Assembly (NCBI RefSeq): GCF_015207525.1
Contig: NZ_JADEWR010000027.1
Location: forward strand, 24,477 to 88,476
Source: Nodosilinea sp. LEGE 06152
GTDB taxonomy: Bacteria > Cyanobacteriota > Cyanobacteriia > Phormidesmidales > Phormidesmidaceae
Reading direction: 5' to 3'
DNA length: 64,000 nucleotides
The notes beneath the pieces were generated by a model that saw only the letters and a list, made by a program, of their open reading frames with translations, did no database searches and had not been told where the DNA came from. The position numbers were made by a program, and so were the translations under genes. Positions 41,618-49,995 of this stretch are shown piece after piece. Numbering within the stretch: the stretch's first letter is position 1; each line of letters opens with the position of its first letter.

Positions 41618-44086
41618 TCAATTGGTTACGGGGCTTTCGTTTTGGCTCAAACGCTTGGCCCAGGCTCGCTTGGCTCTAGCGACCTGGTGGGGAGCTGGGA
41701 TAGATTCAAATAGATCCAGAGCGTTACAAAGGTGTGTCTGAGCTTCACAAAGGTACATGGGTAGGTCGGCTAACGTGAGGGCGCACTGCAGATGGGCTAA
41801 CGCCAAATCGCCGTGGGCACCCACTTCATCGAGCAGGGCGATCGCACTTTGACAATCCTCCACCGCCTCAGCCAAATTCCCTCGCTGCCCCTTCAGTCGC
41901 CCCTGCCCGACCAGCGCATTGGCCTTAATTTGTGGGTAGTGTCCTGACTCTGCGGCCTGAATGGCTTGATTAAAAAGGGATGCAGCCGTATCGAGATCGC
42001 CTAGGTTGAGATAGGTGTGACCCAAAAGCTGCACGAAGAAGGCGTGGCGGCCGCTCTGGCCTCGACCTCGAACCTGCCCAATTACTGAGTTAGCCAGGGT
42101 TTTCGCAGATTCTTTCCCGCCCTGGTAGGAACGCACTAGGGCCAAACAGGTGGTGGCTTTGTCGGCCCAGGGCTGGTGTCGGGTGCCGGTGGCGGTGACG
42201 ATCACCTGTTCAAACCAGGTAGCGGCTGCCTGTAGATCCCACAGGTCTAAATGGTAGAGACCGAGGCTGAGCTGGGAGTCGACCACGAGCATGGTGAGGT
42301 AGTAGCAGCGGTGGGTAGCGGGAGCGGGGGTTTCGGCTTGCAGACAGGTTTGGGCGATCGCCATGGCATTCTGCTGACAGGCGATCGCATCCCCCAGTCG
42401 CCCCTGTATCCAGTACAGGTCGCCTAAAATATTGGCTAGCTCGCTAGCGTCGGCATTTCCTGTCGGAATGTGGTCGAGAATGGCGGTGATCGCCTCGGTG
42501 ACAGGCTGCACTAGGCCCATGCGGTAGAGGGTGCTGCCTAGGGGCAAAAACTGCTGCCACTGGTTATCGCGGCTGTGGAGAATCACCCTTGCCGCTGCGC
42601 CGTAGTCCTGAATCGCAACGTAGTGGTAGTAAGCTTCCAGCGCTTGAATGGCATCATCAAGGGTGCAGATGCGCTGGATGCGATCGCTCCAGCATCGAGC
42701 GGCGGCACGATGGGCCGATTCCCACTCGTTAGAGTCTTCAACATCGGCGGTGAGATGGGCTAAGGCCCCGGCTCGCACTACCGGATGCAGCCCGTAGCAA
42801 CCCTGGCGGCACTCCAGCAGCGAGCGGTTGCGCAGGGAGGTGACGATCGCCTGGTGGCGCGCGGCAGGAATGTTGGTCATTAGACACTGCACCGATTCCC
42901 AAGGAATAGTCGGCACATCCTGATAGCGGTAGACGCCCAGACGGCAGAACAAGCGATAGGCATCTGGGTCGAGGGCTTGCAGGCGATGGATTTGGCTCTC
43001 GACCAGGTTTTTAAGATCTACGGGGCCGAGTAAATCTTGACTATGGGCTTGCCAGTAAAGTGTGAGGCTGCCCTCGAAGTCGGCCTGGACAGCACCAGCG
43101 AGGATTTCCATGGCCTTGGCGTTGCCGCCGTAGGCACCGTGCATCGCGGCCAACACATCCCCATTCTCAGGAATGCCCCGGTGGGCGAAGTAGGTGGCCC
43201 AAGCGGCGAGGCCCAACCCTGGCAGACGGTAGTGAGCGATGGGAAGGCCAGGTTCGCAGAGGCGATCGCGACTGGTCATCAGGGTCAGCGTTTGCCCGCG
43301 ATGATCGGCCAGCACCCGCAGCAGTTCCCCATAGCGGCGGTGAGCGGTGATGAATTTACCCTGGGCATCGAGGGCAGGTTCCAGGTTGTCTATTAGTATG
43401 GCAACGTTTTGCTGGCGCAGTTGGCGGCGCAGGCGATCGAGCGTCACCCCAAACTCGCGCCCCGGCTCAACGCCAAAATCCTGCCGCAGCCATTCCTCGA
43501 CCACCCACTCCACGGGGGTGATGTCGGCGGGGTCTTTGGCCATCAGCAGTTCCAGGGTGAGATCTACCGGCTGCCGCGCCAAAAAGTGCTGAGCCAGGGT
43601 GGTTTTGCCGAGGCCGCCTTCGCCCTGGATCACGATAGTGCGATCGCCCTGGGCGATCAGGGTGGTGAGGTGAGCGATCGCCTCCTGCCGCCCCACAAAG
43701 CTGGGGTTTGTGGGGGTGGTCGAAGTAGTTTGTTCCCCATCGCAAGGGGCCAAAGGCAGCACCTCCTGCTGCCCCGCCGAATTTGTAAAGCCGAGGGCAG
43801 CACTGGCCCCCGATACATCGATGCCCATCTTGAGCAGCGATCGCTTCAGGGCCGACTTGAGGGTAGATTTGGTTACCTTCTCCCCGGTTACCTTTGAGAG
43901 CAGCCGCCACATTTGGTAGGCCACATCTTTTATATGGCCCTCGGTGTATCCGGCGGTGTTGGCGATGTCGAGGTACTTTTGCCCCTGCCACACCTGGCGC
44001 AGAATGGTGCGCTGCAAATCGTTCAGATGCCGTCCGGTGACGGTGAAGACAAGCCGGTCTGCCAGTTCTACCGCATCTGATGCCAT
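41618..44086 (-). CDS. STAND NTPase with VMAP-type HTH, NB-ARC and TPR repeats
   Basis: 822 residues from ATG 44086 with GGAGGA upstream. Residues ~5-75 form the helix-turn-helix of vWA-MoxR-associated proteins (LNDLQRTILRQVWQG, YTEGHIKDVAYQMWRLLSKV). The NB-ARC ATPase follows: Walker A GEGGLGKT (155-162), Walker B VAILIDN, RTSR-like LMTSRDRL. The C-terminal ~380 residues are TPR-like helices (LGDLYWIQGRLGDAIACQQN, LGHTYLNLGDLDTAASLFNQ). Such proteins are sensors in conflict or signalling systems. No effector gene is adjacent; it lies back to back with a diiron protein gene. Confidence 0.88.
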   Translation of the reverse strand: MASDAVELADRLVFTVTGRHLNDLQRTILRQVWQGQKYLDIANTAGYTEGHIKDVAYQMWRLLSKVTGEKVTKSTLKSALKRSLLKMGIDVSGASAALGFTNSAGQQEVLPLAPCDGEQTTSTTPTNPSFVGRQEAIAHLTTLIAQGDRTIVIQGEGGLGKTTLAQHFLARQPVDLTLELLMAKDPADITPVEWVVEEWLRQDFGVEPGREFGVTLDRLRRQLRQQNVAILIDNLEPALDAQGKFITAHRRYGELLRVLADHRGQTLTLMTSRDRLCEPGLPIAHYRLPGLGLAAWATYFAHRGIPENGDVLAAMHGAYGGNAKAMEILAGAVQADFEGSLTLYWQAHSQDLLGPVDLKNLVESQIHRLQALDPDAYRLFCRLGVYRYQDVPTIPWESVQCLMTNIPAARHQAIVTSLRNRSLLECRQGCYGLHPVVRAGALAHLTADVEDSNEWESAHRAAARCWSDRIQRICTLDDAIQALEAYYHYVAIQDYGAAARVILHSRDNQWQQFLPLGSTLYRMGLVQPVTEAITAILDHIPTGNADASELANILGDLYWIQGRLGDAIACQQNAMAIAQTCLQAETPAPATHRCYYLTMLVVDSQLSLGLYHLDLWDLQAAATWFEQVIVTATGTRHQPWADKATTCLALVRSYQGGKESAKTLANSVIGQVRGRGQSGRHAFFVQLLGHTYLNLGDLDTAASLFNQAIQAAESGHYPQIKANALVGQGRLKGQRGNLAEAVEDCQSAIALLDEVGAHGDLALAHLQCALTLADLPMYLCEAQTHLCNALDLFESIPAPHQVARAKRAWAKRLSQNESPVTN

Positions 44087-44282
44087 GGCCGTGTGTATCC
44101 TCCACGGCCACAACTCTAGCCGAGATTTAGATTTCTTTCATCCTCGGTAGACAGTTTCCGCCTTTTTCCGCCATTGGATCGTTGGGCTGTAGCGCGATCG
44201 CCGACTCTGGCCGACCGACGATGGCAGTCCCCAAGGCTATGGTGAACGTACCCAACCATAGCCCATGCAAAGGGTATCAAAT

Positions 44283-45254
44283 ATGACTGCTACACGTTTG
44301 TCACCACCAACAGTCCTTGAGGATGATTTGGCTGGCCCCTGGCAGGTTTGCCCCAATCCTGGGTTGGCAAAACAGCGAATTGCGGCTCTAACCCAGCGGT
44401 ATGTAACGGTGGAGTGTTTGGGCGATCGCCTTGCCGACCTGCCCCATCAGTTCCACCATCCCCAGCCCCGCCGCTGGAACCCGGTGAATTGGGCCGATAT
44501 TTCTCCCGAGCAGGTCAGCGGCATCTCCCTAGACACCTTCTGCGCCATTCTGCTGGGCACCATTAACACCGAGGCCCCCATTCGCGGCTACACCCAAGCC
44601 AGCCGCCAGTACCTAGAGCAGTTCTACCCTCAAATGGCCCAGTTCGTCGGGGGCATCGTGGATAGGGACGGGCAGGTTGTCGCCCCAGGCCTGTGGGAGC
44701 GAGAAGAAAAGCGCCACACCCCGGCGCTGATTACCCTGTACAAAAAGCTGACGGGGAAGGCTCCAGATCCTGTGCCCCATTCAGCCCGGCCCTACACCCC
44801 CAGTGGAAATCCCCGCGCCGACCTCTACCGCCACGGGCTGCACCGCATCGCCACCGAGTACGGAGCCGCCTGCCTCTACCTGTGGATGATGGCCTACACC
44901 ACCGGCCCACTCCAGGCGGTGCTGGGCGAACTGCTGATCGACGAAATCAACCACATGACCAAGTTTTGGGGCTTTGGCCGCTGGGCCTATCCTGAAACCA
45001 GCTTGGGGATGATTGTCGGTACCCTATTTCAAGCGATGGTGCAAAAGTGGCGACAGCCCAATCTTCAGGGCAGCCTGATTCATACCCTGCGCCGCATGAC
45101 AACAGAATTGGCCTGGGAACAATGGAATTTCAGCCATCGGCTCACCCTGCTCTACACCTTTGACCAGGTGATGCGGGTGCTATGGCGGTGGGAGCGATCG
45201 TTAACGCCCGCCTATCTAACCGCTTTATTTGGCCCCAACCCCACCCATGCGTAG
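44283..45254 (+). CDS. Ferritin-like diiron protein related to acyl-ACP desaturases
   Basis: 323 residues from ATG 44283 (AAAGGG upstream; an ATG at 44265 is also possible). Four helices carry the expected carboxylate-bridged diiron ligands: NTEAPIRGYTQASR, EREEKRH (ExxH), ATEYGAACLYLWMMA (Glu) and IDEINHM (ExxH). That is the E, ExxH, E, ExxH order of desaturases and related oxygenases. Substrate unknown, and it is not a canonical soluble desaturase. It is divergently arranged with the STAND gene. Confidence 0.75.
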   Translation: MTATRLSPPTVLEDDLAGPWQVCPNPGLAKQRIAALTQRYVTVECLGDRLADLPHQFHHPQPRRWNPVNWADISPEQVSGISLDTFCAILLGTINTEAPIRGYTQASRQYLEQFYPQMAQFVGGIVDRDGQVVAPGLWEREEKRHTPALITLYKKLTGKAPDPVPHSARPYTPSGNPRADLYRHGLHRIATEYGAACLYLWMMAYTTGPLQAVLGELLIDEINHMTKFWGFGRWAYPETSLGMIVGTLFQAMVQKWRQPNLQGSLIHTLRRMTTELAWEQWNFSHRLTLLYTFDQVMRVLWRWERSLTPAYLTALFGPNPTHA

Positions 45255-45446
45255 GGTGAGGCACGGCTCCGCCTACGCGCGCCCAAAAAGCCCATGCCTT
45301 CTACCACCCAATAATCGAGCCGCAATGCACCGCCCACGAACAACATCTCTCAGACGGTGCATGTGGCCCCAAGGCAAATTCTGGAGCGACCTGCAGAGGT
45401 GCTTGAACCCTAACCCACCTTTAAGCCTTTGAGGAGTTTAAATCCC

Positions 45447-46220
45447 ATGATTCAACCCGTCAATTATTCAACCCTGCCCACTGACCTCCATCCCAAAGCC
45501 CTGCCCAACCATGTAGCGGTAATTATGGATGGCAACGGGCGCTGGGCCACGCAACGGGGTATGCCTCGCATCGCGGGTCATCGCCAGGGGGCCAAAACGG
45601 TGAAAGACCTGCTGCGCTGCTGCAAGGACTGGGGTATTGGGGCGCTGACGGTCTATGCCTTTTCGACTGAGAACTGGCGGCGACCGATGGAAGAAGTCAC
45701 CTTTTTGCTGCGCCTGTTTGACCGGCTGCTGCGCCGCGAACTGGCTGAAATGCAGCGCGAGGGCGTGCGAATTCAGTTTTTGGGCGACCTGTCGCCGCTG
45801 CCGGAGCGGCTGCAAGACCTGATGCAGGAGGCGATGACTGTGACCCACGCCAATCAGCGCGTGCAGTTTAATGTGGCAGTCAACTATGGCGGACGCCAGG
45901 AGTTGGTAGCGGCTACTCGCCACATTGCTCAGCAGGTGGCCTGCGGTGCCCTATCCCTGGAGCAGGTGGATGAGGAGTCCCTAAGCCGTGCACTGCTGAC
46001 GTACCCGCTACCTGACCCCGATCTGCTGATTCGCACGAGCGGCGAACAGCGGCTGAGCAACTTTTTGCCCTGGCAGTTGGCCTACACGGAGCTGTACTTT
46101 ACTGACTTACTCTGGCCAGAGTTCGATCGCGCGGCTTTTCACCAGGCGTTGCAGTGGTACCAACGACGGCAAAGACGCTTTGGTGGCCTCGCGCCGACAC
46201 CGCTAGCGCAGGGTTCTTAG
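45447..46220 (+). CDS. uppS: Isoprenyl (undecaprenyl) diphosphate synthase
   Basis: 257 residues from ATG 45447 with GAGGAG upstream. Conserved cis-prenyltransferase features: VAVIMDGNGRWA (catalytic Asp), GHRQGAKTV, LTVYAFSTENWRRP, NVAVNYGGRQEL, and LLIRTSGEQRLSNFLPWQLA with the downstream YTELYFTDLLWPE. It condenses isopentenyl diphosphates to the lipid carrier for cell-wall synthesis. Length is normal. Confidence 0.96.
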   Translation: MIQPVNYSTLPTDLHPKALPNHVAVIMDGNGRWATQRGMPRIAGHRQGAKTVKDLLRCCKDWGIGALTVYAFSTENWRRPMEEVTFLLRLFDRLLRRELAEMQREGVRIQFLGDLSPLPERLQDLMQEAMTVTHANQRVQFNVAVNYGGRQELVAATRHIAQQVACGALSLEQVDEESLSRALLTYPLPDPDLLIRTSGEQRLSNFLPWQLAYTELYFTDLLWPEFDRAAFHQALQWYQRRQRRFGGLAPTPLAQGS

Positions 46221-46241
46221 GGGGGAAACCCTGCCTAAACC

Positions 46242-46805
46242 CTAGAACCGGGCGCACTGGTCTTCCTTGTTGCCACGCACCACGTTGCCGTTGCCGCTGG
46301 GAACCGGGCTGTTTTCCTTGCACTGCAGGTTGCCGTTGATGCGGTTGCTAAATACGCGCAGGCCGCCTGCGTTCTCAAAGGCCTGGAGGTTGCCGCCGAT
46401 GGTGTTGCCCTGGCTAAGCAGCGATCGCGTATTCTCCTCAAACTGCAGGTTGCCGCCAATGCGGCTGTCAGCCACCATCGCCGCACCCGACTGCTTGATC
46501 TGAATGTTGCCTGTCACCAGAGAGCGGGTATTAACCGTCACCTGGTTGGCGTTTTCAGCCTGAATGTTGCCCCCGACGCGCACGCTGCGAGCGACCAGCA
46601 CCGCCCCCGACTCGACGGTAATATTGCCCTCCACGCGAGTGCCGTTGAGGGTGCAGGTAGCGCCATCGGGTACCCGCAGGTTTTCGACGGTGGTGTTGCC
46701 CAGGTTGCCTCGGCAAGTAAACTCATCGGCCCGGCTGGGGGCAGAGAAGGCGATCGCACTAGACAGCCCAACCATACCCGCCAAAAGAATTCTTGCCGCT
46801 CTCAT
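46242..46805 (-). CDS. Secreted beta-solenoid repeat protein, unknown function
   Basis: 187 residues from MRAARILLAGMVGLSSAIAF (AGAGGAAG upstream). A signal peptide ends near SRA|DEF. The remainder consists of about six imperfect repeats of the form (V/I)xGN(I/L)Q...N with variable spacers (VGGNIQAENANQVTV, TGNIQIKQSGAAMVA, IGGNLQFEEN, IGGNLQAFENAG, INGNLQCKENS), consistent with a right-handed beta helix. Three cysteines. Role unknown; convergent with uppS. Confidence 0.7.
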   Translation of the reverse strand: MRAARILLAGMVGLSSAIAFSAPSRADEFTCRGNLGNTTVENLRVPDGATCTLNGTRVEGNITVESGAVLVARSVRVGGNIQAENANQVTVNTRSLVTGNIQIKQSGAAMVADSRIGGNLQFEENTRSLLSQGNTIGGNLQAFENAGGLRVFSNRINGNLQCKENSPVPSGNGNVVRGNKEDQCARF

Positions 46806-46959
46806 CGGTGCGCTTCCTCTCAGTAGTTTCATGCAAACTACACCGAAAGACGTACACGTTGAACTATTTGTTGCTGAGCCAATTGCTCAGCCGAAGGTGG
46901 ACCAAGTCTTGTGAAAACCTGGTCCACCGCCAATGAGAGCGGCGGTTTGCGCTTCAGCC

Positions 46960-48054
46960 CTAGGCCACCTCTACCAGCGCAGGATAGTCGATGTACCCTT
47001 CGGCCCCGCCGCCGTAGAAGGTGTCGGGGTTGGGCTCATTGAGGGGAGCCTGCTTGGCAAAGCGCTCGGGCAGGTCGGGGTTGGCGATAAACAGCTTGCC
47101 GTAGGAGACCAGATCGGCGTCACCACTGGCGATCGCCGCATTCCCCGACTCCTGATCGTAGTCCCAGTTCACCATGAGATTGCCGTCGTATAGCGGGCGA
47201 AATTCTTTGGTGGGGATGGGGGTGCCGCTGTAGCGCAGGTCGGCCTCACTGGGTTCGAGCAGGTGCAGGTAGGCCAGGTTGAACTGATTCAGCGATTGAA
47301 CGGCGTAGCCAAAGGTGGCTCTGGGGTCAGAGTCGGTCATGTCGTTGAAGGTGCTGCTGGGCGATAGGCGCACGCCGACGCGTTGGCCGCCAAACACTTC
47401 CGACACAGCCTCAGTTACCTCGAGCAGCAGGCGGGCGCGGTTTTCGACCGGGCCACCGTAGGCATCGGTGCGGTGGTTGCTGCCATCGCGCAAAAACTGG
47501 TCGAGCAGGTAGCCGTTGGCCCCGTGCACTTCCACCCCGTCGAAACCCGCCTCTAGAGCATTCTTGGCCGCCTGGCGATACTGGTCCACAATGCCGGGAA
47601 TTTCCTCTAGCTCAAGCGCCCTGGGGGTGACAAAGCGCTGCATACCCTCGTAGGTCATGGCCTCCCCCTTGGGCTGAAGGGCGCTGGGAGCCACGGGCGT
47701 TGCCCCATCGGGCTGAAGCGACGGGTGCGAGATGCGGCCCACGTGCCACAACTGCAGGAAAATGCGCCCGCCCTTAGCGTGAACAGCCTCGGTCACCTGT
47801 TGCCACCCGGCAATCTGTTCGGCACTGTGGATGCCGGGGGTGGCGGGGTAACCCATGCCCTGGGGCGAAATCTGACTGGCTTCAGTGATGATCAGCCCAG
47901 CGGAAGCCCGCTGCTCGTAGTAGGTAACGTTTAATGGCTGCGGCACGTTGCCTTCCCCAGCCCGGTTGCGGGTGAGAGGAGCCATCACAATGCGGTTGGG
48001 CAGTTCGTAGGCACCGAGCTTGATCGGGGTAAACAGGTTCTTTTCAGTAGCCAT
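46960..48054 (-). CDS. Old-yellow-enzyme family alkene reductase
   Basis: 364 residues from MATEKNLFTPIKLGAYELPN (AAGGAAA upstream). TIM barrel with FMN: PLTRNRAGEGNVPQPLNVTY, TEASQISPQGMG, LQLWHVGRISHPSLQPDG, GVEVHGANGYLLDQFLRDGS (His/Asn substrate pair and HGANGYL), and GVRLSPSSTFND. It reduces activated C=C bonds in enones, nitro compounds and maleimides. Located near thioredoxin and an ArsR regulator on the same and opposite strands. Confidence 0.93.
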   Translation of the reverse strand: MATEKNLFTPIKLGAYELPNRIVMAPLTRNRAGEGNVPQPLNVTYYEQRASAGLIITEASQISPQGMGYPATPGIHSAEQIAGWQQVTEAVHAKGGRIFLQLWHVGRISHPSLQPDGATPVAPSALQPKGEAMTYEGMQRFVTPRALELEEIPGIVDQYRQAAKNALEAGFDGVEVHGANGYLLDQFLRDGSNHRTDAYGGPVENRARLLLEVTEAVSEVFGGQRVGVRLSPSSTFNDMTDSDPRATFGYAVQSLNQFNLAYLHLLEPSEADLRYSGTPIPTKEFRPLYDGNLMVNWDYDQESGNAAIASGDADLVSYGKLFIANPDLPERFAKQAPLNEPNPDTFYGGGAEGYIDYPALVEVA

Positions 48055-48111
48055 GAGAGTTTCCTTCAGAATGGTTAGCACTCAAGAATTCTGCAAGTTC
48101 GTACGAATCAT

Positions 48112-48275
48112 GTAGGGGCAAGTGGCGTTTGCCCCAGCAAGAATCGGGGCCTAAGCGGGACAACGGCCTAAAGACGTTCCAGGTCAGGCAAGCGGCGATC
48201 GCTCTTATTGGATTGGGGCCAAAAGAGGTCCAATAGCGGCACAGGCGAGGAAGGGCAAACAACCGTTTGCCCCTA
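48112..48275. repeat. Intergenic repeat bounded by GTAGGGGCA / TTTGCCCCTAC
   Basis: The outer ends form an inverted repeat, and inner GTTTGCCCC / GGGCAAAC words recur. A shorter relative lies at 59104-59155. Possibly a degenerate miniature element; it carries no gene. Confidence 0.5.
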
Positions 48276-48292
48276 CGGGTGGCTACGGCTCA

Positions 48293-48619
48293 CTAGCTCA
48301 AAAACGGCTCAACAGCCTGAGAAAGAGCGGCCTTAGACACAGCCCCGACCACCTGCTCCATCTTTTCGCCGCCCATAAACACCATCAGCGTGGGAATGCT
48401 GCGAATGCCGTAGTGGGAAGCAATGCCGGGCTGCTCGTCGGTGTTGACTTTGACCACCTTAAGCTGCCCCTCGTACTGCTGGGCCACCTCATCGACCACA
48501 CGGGCTACCATGCGGCAGGGACCGCACCACGGAGCCCAAAAATCAACCAGCACAGGCACGTCGCTTTTTAGCACTTCAGCTTGAAACGTCTCTTGGGTAA
48601 TACTTGCAACTGCGGACAT
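48293..48619 (-). CDS. trxA: Thioredoxin
   Basis: 108 residues from ATG 48619 (GGAGGTG upstream). The active site WCGPC is at 31-35. The cis-Pro loop IRSIPTLMVF and normal length make it a canonical small thioredoxin. It is divergently transcribed from an ArsR regulator with a palindromic site in between, and OYE lies downstream on the same strand. Cyanobacteria have several trx types; the gene name is by family, not by subtype. Confidence 0.92.
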   Translation of the reverse strand: MSAVASITQETFQAEVLKSDVPVLVDFWAPWCGPCRMVARVVDEVAQQYEGQLKVVKVNTDEQPGIASHYGIRSIPTLMVFMGGEKMEQVVGAVSKAALSQAVEPFLS

Positions 48620-48650
48620 TGGCACACCTCCGCCGATTGGGCGAATTTCA

Positions 48651-48673
48651 ATTATTCGAAAACTTCGAACAAT
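48651..48673. promoter_or_regulatory. Palindromic operator between trxA and arsR-type gene
   Basis: Half-sites ATTATTCGAA and TTCGAACAAT (nine of ten bases complementary) separated by AAC. Sits in the 88 bp divergent promoter region, as ArsR/SmtB-type operators usually do. Confidence 0.7.
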
Positions 48674-48707
48674 CAAACTATAGCCTCTCCCGTGGCATAA
48701 TGCAACT

Positions 48708-49025
48708 ATGCGACCTATTCATCATCCCAACTGCCAAGACATTGCCCTGGAAGGAGTTTTGTACGCTCTGGGCGACCCGGTGCGGCTCGAAATTGTGCAG
48801 CGGCTGGCTAGCAATGACGAGCTGTCTTGCTCGGATCTCGATTTGGGGGTAGCCAAGTCAACCCTCTCCCACCACTTCAAAATTTTGCGCGAGGCTGGGG
48901 TGCTGCACTGCCGCAAGCAGGGCACCCAGCACATGAATTCCCTGCGCCGTGACGATCTAGAGGCGGCATTCCCCGGTTTGCTAGATACAATTCTGCAGGC
49001 AGCTCGGGGAAAGGTTGAACGCTAA
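48708..49025 (+). CDS. ArsR/SmtB-family transcriptional regulator, redox-type
   Basis: 105 residues. Winged helix: LYALGDPVRLEIVQRLAS, DLDLGVAKSTLSHHFKILRE (recognition helix), GVLHCRKQGTQHMNSLRRDD. The metal site motif ELCVCD of ArsR/SmtB is ELSCSD here (one Cys, Cys41), and other cysteines are Cys9 and Cys68, so a thiol-based redox or electrophile sensor is more likely than a classical metal sensor. Gene order with thioredoxin and OYE supports this. Inference only. Confidence 0.9.
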   Translation: MRPIHHPNCQDIALEGVLYALGDPVRLEIVQRLASNDELSCSDLDLGVAKSTLSHHFKILREAGVLHCRKQGTQHMNSLRRDDLEAAFPGLLDTILQAARGKVER

Positions 49026-49142
49026 GGCTGAGGGGCAAACAGCCAGGACGGCTATTCCACCAGAGTTCTCCCAAAGCACCGGCACAGTCGTTGGGGTCGA
49101 TAAGATGGGAGGGCTCGCCACTGTCTGAGGAGCGATCGCTGT

Positions 49143-49976
49143 ATGGGAAAAAATAGGATTGCGCTGCTTGTCACGGTGGGCGGGCTGGTAGCTGCCTGCA
49201 TTAGCGTGCCACCAGACTGGTTCTTCAACCTCGTCAACTATCGCGACATGAGTATTCCTAGCTGGTCTCGGCTATGGTTAATTGCACAACCCGTACTATA
49301 CGGTTTCGGTTCTTACATGACGGCCCTGGTGATTCAGCAAACGTCACGCCAAGAAACAGCAATTGAGCCAGCTTTTCTGTCATTGGGCGGCACGACTGGT
49401 TTGCTAGCAGGTGTAGGGATCATAATTCTATTGCTATCGCTTCAGCCATCAATTCAAGTGCCATATCCGCTTAGTTTGGTGGTGTTCGTTGCAACTGCAC
49501 TTTTTTCCATTTTGCTTTCTTTTTTTGCAACTCGATTTGCTTGCCGATTCAAACGACGCAGATCTAATTCAAATTTGAAGGTCTTATTGCTAAGGGCTTT
49601 AGTTCCATTTGTATTTATCCTGACACTGATCTGGCTGCACTATGGCAGCTTTCCTGGTGCCCTTGCTTCTGCTGAGACGCGGCAGCAATGGGCCTATCAA
49701 GAATTTGGGAATTACAAGGAAGTTGTAGAATCAGTCAGCAGCTGTAAATTTATTCTAGAACGTGTCGGCAGCGTTGAATTTGTTGCCCCAACCTCTGGCA
49801 AGAACTATGTAATTTCTGATTCTGGAAGCTCCGGGCATAATGGAAAACTGACTTTAGAAGTGGTGGGTGAGGCAGGTACTGGTGTTGCAAGTTTTGGCTT
49901 TCATATCGACACTCATGCTTCAGCTGGTCAATTCACCTATCAAAATAAAACAGAAACAATAACCTGCCCAAGGTAG
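49143..49976 (+). CDS. Membrane protein with C-terminal soluble domain, unknown
   Basis: 277 residues. Four to five hydrophobic segments lie in the first 175 residues (near 7-23, 45-65, 85-102, 110-130, 147-165), followed by a ~100 residue polar domain (ETRQQWAYQEFGNYKEVVES, VEFVAPTSGKNYVISDS) with two cysteines. It resembles cytochrome-oxidase-assembly-factor-1-like C-terminal pieces in shape, but I do not recognise the family firmly. Lower GC than the neighbours. Confidence 0.6.
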   Translation: MGKNRIALLVTVGGLVAACISVPPDWFFNLVNYRDMSIPSWSRLWLIAQPVLYGFGSYMTALVIQQTSRQETAIEPAFLSLGGTTGLLAGVGIIILLLSLQPSIQVPYPLSLVVFVATALFSILLSFFATRFACRFKRRRSNSNLKVLLLRALVPFVFILTLIWLHYGSFPGALASAETRQQWAYQEFGNYKEVVESVSSCKFILERVGSVEFVAPTSGKNYVISDSGSSGHNGKLTLEVVGEAGTGVASFGFHIDTHASAGQFTYQNKTETITCPR

Positions 49977-49995
49977 TTAAAAGTTTTAGGTGTCT

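Noticed and set aside
43467..44111. 214-codon frame overlapping the STAND gene
   Set aside because: Same strand, other frame, His/Arg/Gly-rich; the STAND frame has the P-loop and HTH.
45229..45432. 67-codon frame between the diiron gene and uppS
   Set aside because: Arg/Pro-rich shadow overlapping the 3' end of the diiron gene; no start signal.
46207..46234. Strong terminator after uppS
   Set aside because: A GCAGGGTT/AACCCTGC hairpin exists but it overlaps the coding end and lacks a T run.
46905..46935. Terminator downstream of the OYE gene
   Set aside because: Only a 5 bp CCGCC/GGCGG stem with no T run on the minus strand.
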